From the NCBI GenBank assembly GCA_964525935.1, contig CAZGJZ010000001.1:496001-560000 (forward strand): a stretch of 64,000 nucleotides of DNA, read 5' to 3'. The position numbers were made by a program, and so were the translations under genes. The notes under the pieces are model-generated. The model ran no database searches. It was not told the DNA's origin and saw only the letters and a list, made by a program, of their open reading frames with translations. Of this stretch, positions 44,331-52,278 are shown one piece after another. Source of the stretch: UBA2377 sp964525935. Its GTDB lineage: Bacteria; Verrucomicrobiota; Verrucomicrobiia; Opitutales; Opitutaceae. Position 1 is the stretch's first letter, and every line of letters begins with the position of its first letter.

Positions 44331-45059
44331 ATGATTCAGGCGCTAGATAACCTTCACGACATTCGCTGGCTACTTGAGCGCGAGCCAAGCATCGATTTAC
44401 TCTATAAATTTCGATCCTGCCGAGACGCTCGCCATCAACTAGCGCTTGAGCGCGGGAAAATTTATATCGGAGAGGCTATGGCCCTGAATGACCCTTTTGA
44501 TTCAAAACCGAAGGAATTCTTGCATCGGGAAACTGCGAACGAGGCCAATGCCTACCGTGATTTGGTGCGACAATTGCGGATTCTCTGTTTCTCGGGTCCC
44601 TTCAAAGGCAATGGCGATGACATTCTGCGCTGGTCACACTACGCTGATGGACACCGTGGTTATTGTATTATGCTCAATCACCCTGCGCTGCTCCCCCGAG
44701 TGCGGCAGGTGAGTTATGAGGCTACATACCCTAATTTGGCTCAACAAACGCCCACCACGCCTGAGTTCTGGAAGCATGTGGGCTTCTTCAAAGCGCCATG
44801 CTGGAGCTATGAGGATGAACGCCGTGTGGTCTTCCCTGACGGCTCCGAAACGGAATATTCCATTCCCGAACGCGCCATCTGGGGTGTCACTTTTGGCTGC
44901 TGGTCGGAAATGAGTTCGCGCTTGGTGGTCGCTCGCGCAGCCCTTCACAACAATCCCAACTGCTATTTCTTCCACGCTTCTATTGAGAAGAGTTCGTTCT
45001 CTCTCCGCTACATCAACACTACACCTGAATATCGCCGAGCAATCAATCCTGGGCGATAG
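44331..45059 (+). CDS. DUF2971 family protein
   Basis: This 242-residue protein shows DUF2971 features: LLYKFRSCRDA near the start, ALNDPFDSKPKEF, ILCFSGP followed by DDILRWSHYADGHRGYCIML, and a late WSYEDERRVVF. The function of the family is unknown; the conserved pattern of His, Tyr and Asp residues suggests an enzyme. It begins 2 bases after the STAND gene stop, so it belongs to the same transcript. It could be a second effector, a regulator of the SIR2 protein, or an immunity-type factor. Confidence 0.8.
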   Translation: MIQALDNLHDIRWLLEREPSIDLLYKFRSCRDARHQLALERGKIYIGEAMALNDPFDSKPKEFLHRETANEANAYRDLVRQLRILCFSGPFKGNGDDILRWSHYADGHRGYCIMLNHPALLPRVRQVSYEATYPNLAQQTPTTPEFWKHVGFFKAPCWSYEDERRVVFPDGSETEYSIPERAIWGVTFGCWSEMSSRLVVARAALHNNPNCYFFHASIEKSSFSLRYINTTPEYRRAINPGR

Positions 45060-45063
45060 CCTC

Positions 45064-45303
45064 TCATCCGATTCGCGGCGACAGCTCCTCAACAGCTGCT
45101 ATTAACTTAGAAGGTTTAATGCCGAATGTTTGGGCCAACATGAATACGGTTTCCAAGTTTGCTGTTCGCTCGCCGCGCTCAATCAAACCTATGGCATTCA
45201 GGTGCAAGCCAGCTTCTGCCGCCAAATCCATCTGGGTATAGCCAGCTGCAAGTCGGTGCTTTCGCAGGACTTTTCCGAAGGAGACTGGAAGGGTATCGGG
45301 CAA
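45064..45303 (-). CDS. XRE-family helix-turn-helix regulator
   Basis: This 79-residue protein is a single HTH_3 domain: FGKVLRKHRLAAGYTQMDLAAEAGLHLNAIGLIERGERTANLETVFMLAQTFGI. It ends 4 bases after the convergent DUF2971 gene. It is likely to control the island's defence-like genes or its own promoter. An imperfect palindrome GTTGTGTGCATAAC at 45346-45359, upstream of its start, is a possible operator. Confidence 0.85.
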   Translation of the reverse strand: MPDTLPVSFGKVLRKHRLAAGYTQMDLAAEAGLHLNAIGLIERGERTANLETVFMLAQTFGIKPSKLIAAVEELSPRIG

Positions 45304-45398
45304 GATTCCATCCTACCTAAATTAACACCTGAAACGCTGCCTACAGTTGTGTGCATAACAGATTGCGGTTTTTGCATCAGATGTCCTAGCTTTGAGGT

Positions 45399-45881
45399 AT
45401 GAACCTATTTCGCCGTTTAGCCATAGCCGCAGCATTGGTTGTCAGTAGCCAAGTCGGATTCTCCCAAGAACTTTGGCAGGGAACCCACGAAGGGATGAGT
45501 TCAGAAGAGGTGACCAACCTCCTGCCCGATGCGCATGCGGCAAAGGCAAATGAAGGGCACACTCGCCTCTCAATCGACAAGGTCATTATCGGAAATCATA
45601 GCTTTGCCGTGTGGTTCAGTTTCAAAGAGGACAAGCTACTGCAGGTCGTTCTAGCGGAGTCTAAGAAAGGCTTACGAACTGAAGAGGTGGACGGTCTGCG
45701 TGATTTGTTGCGACTGCGGTATGGTGAAGAGGTCGCCTCTCGGTCGGTTCCACTTGGAATCTATGCACTTTGGGTAAAGGGGAAGACTACCATTGAACTT
45801 AAGATTGAGTCGGTGGCATCCAGTTCGATGACCACCATTACGTATGGCACAAGACTAGGTGCTGAGGCAGCCAAGCTTTAG
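45399..45881 (+). CDS. Small secreted protein of unknown function
   Basis: The 160-residue protein has a signal peptide (LAIAAALVVSSQVGFSQ, cleavage near residue 23). The mature part starts ELWQGTHEGMSSEEVTNLL and has an alpha/beta pattern with KTTIELKIE and TYGTRLGAEAAKL at the end. The opening resembles short bacterial sensor or lipoprotein-like domains that begin with GMS-x-x-E, but I cannot assign a family. It is divergent from the XRE gene. It is an odd cargo gene because nothing else in the island is exported. Confidence 0.6.
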   Translation: MNLFRRLAIAAALVVSSQVGFSQELWQGTHEGMSSEEVTNLLPDAHAAKANEGHTRLSIDKVIIGNHSFAVWFSFKEDKLLQVVLAESKKGLRTEEVDGLRDLLRLRYGEEVASRSVPLGIYALWVKGKTTIELKIESVASSSMTTITYGTRLGAEAAKL

Positions 45882-46052
45882 GTTTTTAGCGCGTGAGCAT
45901 GTAGGTTTGATTTGGCAACTTCGGCAAAAACTCCATTCTCTAGGCCAACCAAGGTTCTTTGTTAGAAAATCTTGGCGGGCGGCACGAACACGCAGTCATG
46001 AACGGGTTCGGGTGCCAACGCTGACCGGTGCCAGCCGCTCGCCTGCTTTTTT

Positions 46053-46097
46053 GGTCAGCAGGTCAGCGATGAACATGTCAGCCATCAATGGGTCAGC
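46053..46097. repeat. Four GTCAGC direct repeats over the recombinase start
   Basis: GGTCAGC occurs at 46053-46059, 46061-46067 and 46091-46097, and GTCAGC at 46077-46082. The copies lie on both sides of the start codon (46069) of the large serine recombinase. Spacing is irregular (8, 17 and 13 bases between the starts of the common hexamer), so they are not a simple array. They may be binding sites for an autoregulator. Confidence 0.5.
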
Positions 46098-48063
46098 TCA
46101 ATCCAAGCGCGAATCACGGGTTTATTCGTATATTCGGTTTTCAACGCCCGAACAGGCTAAAGGCCGGTCGGAGCCCCGCCAAAAAGAAGTCGCCGCAATC
46201 TATGCGAAGAAGCGTGGTTATCTCTATGATCCAAAACTCAACATGGCTGATCGTGGATTGAGTGGCTTCAAGGGTGACAATTTGAAGTTCGGAGCGATGG
46301 GCGCTTTTTTGGCGCGGATTAAAAATGGTTCAGTTCGACCGGGAGATGTGTTGGTCGTTGAGAATATTGATCGGATCACGCGCCTGAGCTTCTTTGAGGC
46401 CTTTGATGTGATAGGTGGAATACTCCGTGCAGGAGTCGAGATACACACCACTTCTCCTGAAATGACCTACGACTTAAAGTCTGCGCAAGATGGCAATATT
46501 TACGGATTAATAGGCCAAATTACTCTTGCGAATGGAGAGAGTGAAAAGAAGTCGCAGCGTATTGGTGATGCATGGGGCAAATTGAAACAAGGCGCGCGAG
46601 ACGGAACGAAAAAGGTAATTACGGCGCGAGGCCCAAAATGGCTGAACCTTGTGAACGAGCGTTTTGTTGAAGATCCAGCAGCAGCGGCAACAATTCAAAT
46701 GATCTTTGAAGACTGTCTCGTGTTTGGTGGATCCCGGCTGATTAAAAAACTCAACACTTCAGGGGTATGGAAACCCTCCGAAGCTGGCTGGCGTTTGAGC
46801 TACGTGAACAAGATCCTGCGCAATCGTGCGGTATTGGGGGAATATCAACCATTCACTAAGCGACGTGGAGGCAAAAGGGTGCCAGACGGGGAACCAATTG
46901 CTAACTACTATCCCCGCATTGTCACCGATGAGCAATTTAACGCTGTTCAGCGAAAAATTCAAAGTAACCGAGGAACGGGTGGCCAAACGAATACAGCTCG
47001 TAGCTTATTTCAGGGACTGCCTATTTGCGCATACTGTGGAGGCCCCATGCATAGGTCCTCTAAGGGACCAAAACCGAAAGGCGGGATTTACCTTATTTGT
47101 GACAACGCCAATCGGCAGGTAAGAACCACAGACAATGCTCCGAAATGCGGAGGTAACACGGTTCACTATGATGATTTTCAAGAAGCAGTCCTGAACAATT
47201 GCCAGAAATTGCGACCAGAAATGGTTCTGCCCGGCGAGAGCGAGAATCGAAAGCTCTGCCAGAGACTACGGACTCAAATTGCCGGCCAGCAGCATCAGGC
47301 GAGCAGGCTCAAAGAAAAGATTAAGAACACCGTTAAACTGTTGCCTGATGTGGGCGAAGAGCTGCGTTTCGAATTAATCGAACAAGATAAGATGATGCGG
47401 TCTGAGCTGGCTCTGCTAACCAATGAACTTGAGGCGCGTGTGATCGAGCTGACGCGTGCGGAACGGAATCAAGAGTCCTTTGGTGAATGGCAGGAAGGGC
47501 TAGTTGCACTGAAAAAGCTCATTGCTCCAGACGATGCTATTGATGTCCGGTTAAGACTACGGGCCCATTTGAGAGAATTTATTTCTGCTATCGAAGTGTT
47601 CGGGAAAGGTTTTCCCATTGTGGCGACTGGTAAAATCGAACGTCGTGCTAAATCCAGTATGAAGCCAGCCGACTTGAAGTCGAACCCTGCGTCATTACAA
47701 TGGAGTGAATGGCGGCAAGCCAATCAGCGCTTGCGGCCAGGTGTCGAAGAATTCGTTGAAGAAATCGAAGCTCATTTCGACGAATTCGGTGATCTCTCAT
47801 TAACTCGATCAAAGACATTTCGTGACTTCATAGCAGATGTCACCCGCCGTCGGATGTCTAGGGAAGGTCGCTTTTACCGGATTCACTTTTCTACGGGCAA
47901 CTATGTAGATGCAGTTCCAGTCGGTAGCTTGGCTTCTGGATTACGCCTAGTTGATTTGCGAAACAAGGGGTGGGAGGTTGTTGGACCAAACATAGCCTTG
48001 CTTTGGGAAGAATACCGTAAGAAGCACGAAGCAGCTCCATCACGAAAACGCATCAAGCGCTAA
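46069..48063 (+). CDS. Large serine recombinase (likely island integrase)
   Basis: This 664-residue recombinase has four parts. The catalytic resolvase domain has YIRFSTPEQ (Ser25) and VENIDRITRLSFFEA. The recombinase domain has WLNLVNERFVEDPAAAATIQMIFED. A zinc ribbon carries CAYCGG (Cys320, Cys323) and a second half with CDNANRQ...KCGGN. A coiled-coil segment (about residues 400-470) precedes a C-terminal region. Such enzymes integrate phages and islands without extra host factors and need a directionality factor to excise. The start at 46069 (MNMSAINGSA) is chosen because the longer frame overlaps the preceding gene; 46075 is also possible. Its stop is 21 bases from the right end. Confidence 0.88.
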   Translation: MNMSAINGSAQSKRESRVYSYIRFSTPEQAKGRSEPRQKEVAAIYAKKRGYLYDPKLNMADRGLSGFKGDNLKFGAMGAFLARIKNGSVRPGDVLVVENIDRITRLSFFEAFDVIGGILRAGVEIHTTSPEMTYDLKSAQDGNIYGLIGQITLANGESEKKSQRIGDAWGKLKQGARDGTKKVITARGPKWLNLVNERFVEDPAAAATIQMIFEDCLVFGGSRLIKKLNTSGVWKPSEAGWRLSYVNKILRNRAVLGEYQPFTKRRGGKRVPDGEPIANYYPRIVTDEQFNAVQRKIQSNRGTGGQTNTARSLFQGLPICAYCGGPMHRSSKGPKPKGGIYLICDNANRQVRTTDNAPKCGGNTVHYDDFQEAVLNNCQKLRPEMVLPGESENRKLCQRLRTQIAGQQHQASRLKEKIKNTVKLLPDVGEELRFELIEQDKMMRSELALLTNELEARVIELTRAERNQESFGEWQEGLVALKKLIAPDDAIDVRLRLRAHLREFISAIEVFGKGFPIVATGKIERRAKSSMKPADLKSNPASLQWSEWRQANQRLRPGVEEFVEEIEAHFDEFGDLSLTRSKTFRDFIADVTRRRMSREGRFYRIHFSTGNYVDAVPVGSLASGLRLVDLRNKGWEVVGPNIALLWEEYRKKHEAAPSRKRIKR

Positions 48064-48077
48064 TCGCGGCGGAACTC

Positions 48078-48098
48078 ACTACAACATGAAAATATTAT
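48078..48098. other. Right attachment junction of the island (attR)
   Basis: Island DNA (ACTACAA) meets comM at the CAT of 48085-48087; to the right GAAAATATTATGTG is comM coding sequence on the minus strand (HNIF). Joining with the left side gives GATCATTAG-CAT-GAAAAT, which translates as IFMLMIG in frame. Confidence 0.8.
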
Positions 48099-48750
48099 GT
48101 GAGCCGGCGACCGCGACCTCGACGGCGCGGCGGAGCGCATGCTGGCCCTTGATCTCCGAAAAATCGGCCGCGCCATCAGCCATGCTGGTGCTGGCGCGGC
48201 GACGGGCGATTTGGGGATCCAAGGGCGTGAGTGGTTTTTCGCCGCTGAGGAAACGCACGGCACGGTCGAGCGATTCGACGGCGTAAACTTCAACGCCTTC
48301 GACGAGCGCAGCTTCCTCGGCCGAGACGGCGGGCAAGAGCAGGCCGCGTTTGCCGAGGGCGCGGGCGAGCCGGGCGATGGCGAGGGCGCCGCGCACCGGG
48401 CGTGTGGCGCCGGAGAGACTGAGTTCGCCGGCAATGAGCCAATCGGAGAGATGATCGGATTTGAACTGACCCGTGGCGGCGAGGATGCCGAGGGCGATGG
48501 GCAGGTCGTAGAAGGGTCCTTCCTTGCGGAGATTGCCCGGTGCGAGATTGATCGTGGTGCGCGTGCGCGGTGGACGGAAGCCACTGTTGTTGAGCGCGGT
48601 GAAAACGCGGTCGGTGGATTCCTTGACTGCGGTGTCGGCGAGGCCGACAAGATACCATTTGGCGTCGCCGGCCTCGCCGGCGTTGACCTCAACCTGAACC
48701 AATTCGGCAGCGATGCCCTGCAGGGCGGCCGAGGTGATCGTCGCGAGCAT
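48085..48750 (-). pseudogene. comM: 5' part of disrupted comM (yifB)
   Basis: This is the first 222 residues of ComM: the ribosomal-protein-S5-like N-terminal domain (MLATITSAALQGIAAELVQVE as start, FYDLPIALGILAATGQF, SGATRPVRGALAIA) up to AVEVAVAGSHNIFM, just before the Walker A loop. Read-through into the island adds one Leu and stops at TAG (48079-48081). Without the ATPase the fragment is surely not functional as ComM. The start ATG is at 48750. Confidence 0.93.
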
Positions 48751-48768
48751 GCGATGCTGGCCGGTCGT

Positions 48769-49659
48769 TTAGACTGCGGTGGTCAGTTGCCGGATTTTGG
48801 CCAGGTTGGCCTCGATGGCCTCAAGGTAGAGATTGGGGCCGTCGGTGTAGGGAGCCCCGAGGTAGCGATAAACACCTTGGAATTCGCCGTCTAATTTGGG
48901 CAGGACGATATTTTCCCAAAACGAGGGCGTCATGCGGATCATGTCGTCCGCCGTCTTGAAACGACGCTCCGACTGTGGCGTGTGGAGAAAGTTGTGCGAC
49001 TCCTCGAATTCGCGAAACAAGTGGCCGAGGCGCCCGACGTAGTCCGGGGCGGCCATTTGCGCGAGGTAGTCGGCCGTGGGCACGACGCAGCCGATGATGC
49101 GGGCGAGCGGACTGTGAAACTGGATTTTCCGGATGGCGCTTTTCGGTCCGGTGCAGTTGATGGCGCTAACGACCCCATCGATCTCCAGGACGGTCGCCCC
49201 GAGGGAGGGGAGATAGGACGCGGCAAAGGCACAGCTGCGCAGTTCGTGGATAAAGGTGTATTTGGCTCCCGTGCCACTGCGATCCGTGCGCAAGCGAAGA
49301 TACCCCGCGTCGTGCAACAGCACGGCGGCGATAGCGAGTTCGAACTCGCGCACCGTGAGGCGGGGCTTGACGCCGCCACGATGCCGGCCCTCAAGGATCA
49401 GGACGAGGCAGACTGTGGCTTGCAGAGTGTGCTCGAAATCGTGATAGTGCAGGTCGATCGCCGAGTAGTCGGGATGGTTTCCGGTGAACAGCGTCGTCAC
49501 ATCCTGAAATATCCGCTTCAACCACTGTGGTTCTTCTTTTGCGAACATCCCGGCAAATTTCATCTGCACAAATTCCGCGACAGCTTGCGGATCGGAAGTA
49601 TCAACAGATGGAGTCATGCAGTGAGAGATGGGCCTACCTGGGGGGAGGATAGTTTCCAT
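48769..49659 (-). CDS. HD-domain phosphohydrolase (PDEase-like)
   Basis: The 296-residue protein has the HD metal motif: HYHDFEHTLQATVCLVL, then AAVLLHDAGYLRLR and HELRSCAFAASYL. This fits a cyclic-nucleotide-phosphodiesterase-like HD fold rather than a GAF-linked HD-GYP. The substrate is unknown. I chose ATG 49659 (METILPPGRPIS). The frame is open further upstream, to 49716, but that would reach almost to the coaE start. It is upstream of comM on the same strand, 18 bases away. Confidence 0.75.
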   Translation of the reverse strand: METILPPGRPISHCMTPSVDTSDPQAVAEFVQMKFAGMFAKEEPQWLKRIFQDVTTLFTGNHPDYSAIDLHYHDFEHTLQATVCLVLILEGRHRGGVKPRLTVREFELAIAAVLLHDAGYLRLRTDRSGTGAKYTFIHELRSCAFAASYLPSLGATVLEIDGVVSAINCTGPKSAIRKIQFHSPLARIIGCVVPTADYLAQMAAPDYVGRLGHLFREFEESHNFLHTPQSERRFKTADDMIRMTPSFWENIVLPKLDGEFQGVYRYLGAPYTDGPNLYLEAIEANLAKIRQLTTAV

Positions 49660-49718
49660 GGTCTTATGATTAAGCTTTTGCGAAACCAGTAGCCAAGTAA
49701 AATTGGGGTATAACACTC

Positions 49719-50303
49719 ATGAAGCTAGGTATAACTGGAGGTATAGGCTGCGGCAAATCAACCGTCACTGGTATGCTGGCTGCAGCAGGTTTTGTCAGAA
49801 TCGATTCTGATGCCTTGGTGCGTGACCAGGTGCTGACGGCTCCCCCGGTGCAGGCGAGCCTGCGAGACCGGTTTGGGGACGGGATTTTCCGCGCAGATGG
49901 AACGGTGGATCGGGCCCAGCTGGCCGAGCGCGTGTTCAATCGCGACGAGGATCGGCTTTGGCTGGAGGAACTCACCCATCCGCAGGTGTTTGCGCTCTGG
50001 TGGCGGCAACTGGCGACAGCGCCGCAGGGACGCTGGGTGATCGAGGTGCCGCTGCTGTTTGAGAAGCAGTTGGAAAATTGGTTTGATTTCACGATATGCG
50101 TCGCCTCTGCTCCCGAACAGCAACTCGCACGGCTGGAGCAACGAGGTCTATCGAGACCGCTCGCCGAGCAACGAATCTCCAAGCAACTGCCTTTGGCGCA
50201 TAAAATTGAGCTATCCGACTTTGTTCTCTGGAACGATGGGTCCACGACCTTTTTGCAAAAGCAGGTTGATCTGCTGATTGCGGCCCTGCCCAAGGCCGGC
50301 TGA
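49719..50303 (+). CDS. coaE: Dephospho-CoA kinase
   Basis: This is the last enzyme of coenzyme A synthesis, which phosphorylates the 3'-OH of dephospho-CoA. It has 194 residues. The P-loop GITGGIGCGKST (4-15) is followed by the substrate region FVRIDSDALVRDQV, the lid segment VIEVPLLFEK and a CoA-domain-like QLARLEQRGLSRPLAEQRI. Start and length match the family. The next gene, rho, follows after 41 bases and may share its transcript. Confidence 0.93.
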   Translation: MKLGITGGIGCGKSTVTGMLAAAGFVRIDSDALVRDQVLTAPPVQASLRDRFGDGIFRADGTVDRAQLAERVFNRDEDRLWLEELTHPQVFALWWRQLATAPQGRWVIEVPLLFEKQLENWFDFTICVASAPEQQLARLEQRGLSRPLAEQRISKQLPLAHKIELSDFVLWNDGSTTFLQKQVDLLIAALPKAG

Positions 50304-50344
50304 GAGCCGGCGCAGTGGCGCATTTCTTTTTCTGATTTTCCGAC

Positions 50345-52252
50345 ATGGCTATCCCTCCCAAAAACGACGACGGCGCATCCTCGGCTGAGCCGAAGAAAAC
50401 CAAGCCCCGCCGTCCTCGCACCACCAAGCCGAAGACCGCCAAGAGCGCGTCTGCCGCCCCTGAATTATTCACGCCTGCGGCGATGGAAGCTCCACCGCCG
50501 CCTCCGCCCGTGCGGGAAGCGCCGGCGCCCGAACGTGCGCCAGAACCCGAGTCAAGAGCCGAGCGATCGGCCCCGGCCGAAGCGCCGCAGGATTTTACGC
50601 CTACCAGCCAGAATAACGGTCCGCGTGACAACGATGGGTCCCGCGAACAACGCGGCGAGAGTGATCAGCCACAAGGTGGCCAGCCGCAGGGCGGGGGTGG
50701 CGGCAATTTCAATGAAGGCGGTGCTCAAGGCGGCCAAGGAGGCCAGGGCGGCGGTTATCAGGACCGCGGCTTCTGGAAGCGCAACAAGCGCGGCAAGCGC
50801 GGACGCCACGGCGGCGGCGGTGGCAACTGGCAGCAGGGTGGAGGCGGCGGCGGAAATTTCCAGCCCCGCGAACAGCATCCGCCCCAGCCCCCGCCACCGA
50901 GCAATGCGCCGGTGTTTGGCGACCTGCCGAACCCTTCGCGCTTTGCCGATCTCGTGGCGCTCGATGCACTCGCCAAGGATGTTTCGTCCGGCGGCGGTGA
51001 TGTGCTGTGGTTGAACGAACTTTATGCGCTGTCGCTGGCAGACCTGACGGCGTTCGCCCGTAAATTCGGGGCGAGCTTCGAAGGTGCCCCGAACCGCCGG
51101 CAGTTGCTCACGCAGATTTTTGCCACGGCCGGTGCGAACAAGCGCCCCATCCGCGACCGCGGCTATATCGACGTGACGGACCGCGGCGCGTTCATTGTGC
51201 ACGAGCACGTGAACTACCGGCTCTATCCCGACGATCCATATCTGCCGGAGAGCCTGATCAAGCGCTACGGCCTGAAACGCGGTCATCGTTTGGAGGTGCT
51301 CATCCAGGCCCCGCAGGAAGGGGAACGCTGCCCGTCGGTTCTGCAGATTGAGAAAGTCATGGATGGTGATCCGGAGGAAATCTCCAAGATCACGCCCTTC
51401 GAGGAACTCATCCCGTATTATCCGCTGCAACGCATCCTGCTGGAGTCCGAGGCCACGCAAAAGGATGTGTCCATGCGTGCCGTGGACATCCTCACGCCCA
51501 TCGGCTTCGGCCAGCGCGCGCTCATCGTGGCGCCGCCGCGCACCGGCAAAACCGTCCTGCTGCAAAACATTGCGAACTCCATCACGGAAAACAGCCCGCA
51601 CGCGAAACTCATCCTCCTGCTCATCGATGAGCGTCCTGAGGAAGTGACCGATTTTCGCCGTCACACGAAAGGCGAGGTCGTTTCCTCGACCTTCGATGAG
51701 ACGCCCGAGAGCCACGTGCATTGCGCCGAAATGGTGATCGAAAACGCCCGCCGTCGCGTGGAACAGGGCGAACACGTCGTCATCCTCCTTGATTCCATCA
51801 CCCGTCTCGCCCGCGCCTACAACGCGCTCGCCGGCAACGGCGGCAAGACGATGTCCGGCGGTCTCGAGTCCAATGCCCTGCAGAAGCCGAAACGCTTCTT
51901 CGGTTCGGCTCGCAATATCGAAGGCGGCGGCAGCCTGACGATCATCGCCAGTGCGCTGATCGACACCGGCAGCCGCATGGACGAAATTATCTTCGAAGAG
52001 TTCAAAGGCACGGGTAACTGCGAACTCCACCTCGACCGCGGCCTCGTTGAGCGGCGCATTTTCCCGGCGATCAATATCGACCGCTCCGGCACGCGCAAAG
52101 AAGAGCTCATCTACCACCCCGACGAGTTGCAGCGCATCTACGGCCTGCGGCGCGCGATGCAGGGCCTCGGTCCGATCGAGTCGATGGAGATGCTTATCTC
52201 GCGACTCCGGAAGACGAAGTCGAACGCCGAGTTCCTCGTCAGTCTCCGGTAA
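50345..52252 (+). CDS. rho: Transcription termination factor Rho (long N-terminal extension)
   Basis: This RNA-dependent hexameric helicase releases transcripts. It has 635 residues against 419 in E. coli. Residues 1-190 are low-complexity and disordered: Lys/Pro-rich, then Pro-rich, then a Gly/Gln/Asn/Arg-rich stretch with GGQGG and RGFWKRNKRGKRGRHGG. Then come the Rho N-domain, the cold-shock RNA-binding domain (DRGYIDVTDRGAF) and the ATPase with Walker A PPRTGKTVLLQ, the Q-loop region SAR-NIEGGGSLTI and the ending RLRKTKSNAEFL. A second rho is at the right end of the window. Confidence 0.94.
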   Translation: MAIPPKNDDGASSAEPKKTKPRRPRTTKPKTAKSASAAPELFTPAAMEAPPPPPPVREAPAPERAPEPESRAERSAPAEAPQDFTPTSQNNGPRDNDGSREQRGESDQPQGGQPQGGGGGNFNEGGAQGGQGGQGGGYQDRGFWKRNKRGKRGRHGGGGGNWQQGGGGGGNFQPREQHPPQPPPPSNAPVFGDLPNPSRFADLVALDALAKDVSSGGGDVLWLNELYALSLADLTAFARKFGASFEGAPNRRQLLTQIFATAGANKRPIRDRGYIDVTDRGAFIVHEHVNYRLYPDDPYLPESLIKRYGLKRGHRLEVLIQAPQEGERCPSVLQIEKVMDGDPEEISKITPFEELIPYYPLQRILLESEATQKDVSMRAVDILTPIGFGQRALIVAPPRTGKTVLLQNIANSITENSPHAKLILLLIDERPEEVTDFRRHTKGEVVSSTFDETPESHVHCAEMVIENARRRVEQGEHVVILLDSITRLARAYNALAGNGGKTMSGGLESNALQKPKRFFGSARNIEGGGSLTIIASALIDTGSRMDEIIFEEFKGTGNCELHLDRGLVERRIFPAINIDRSGTRKEELIYHPDELQRIYGLRRAMQGLGPIESMEMLISRLRKTKSNAEFLVSLR

Positions 52253-52278
52253 ACGCGACCGCCCGGTAGCTTCCCCCG

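Larger units (their letters stand above)
35848..48087. mobile_element. 12.24-kb genomic island integrated in comM
   Basis: Both ends are set by the split comM gene: removing 35851-48087 restores a single frame of 518 residues. Contents from left to right: a small serine-recombinase-like gene, a Y-family DNA polymerase, a tyrosine recombinase domain, a SIR2-like gene, a STAND NTPase, a DUF2971 gene, an XRE regulator, a secreted small protein and a large serine recombinase, whose stop lies 21 bases from the right end. The DNA is visibly richer in A/T and less biased in codon use than the flanks. The large serine recombinase is the likely integrase. No conjugation, phage structural or replication gene is present. 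Confidence 0.9.
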
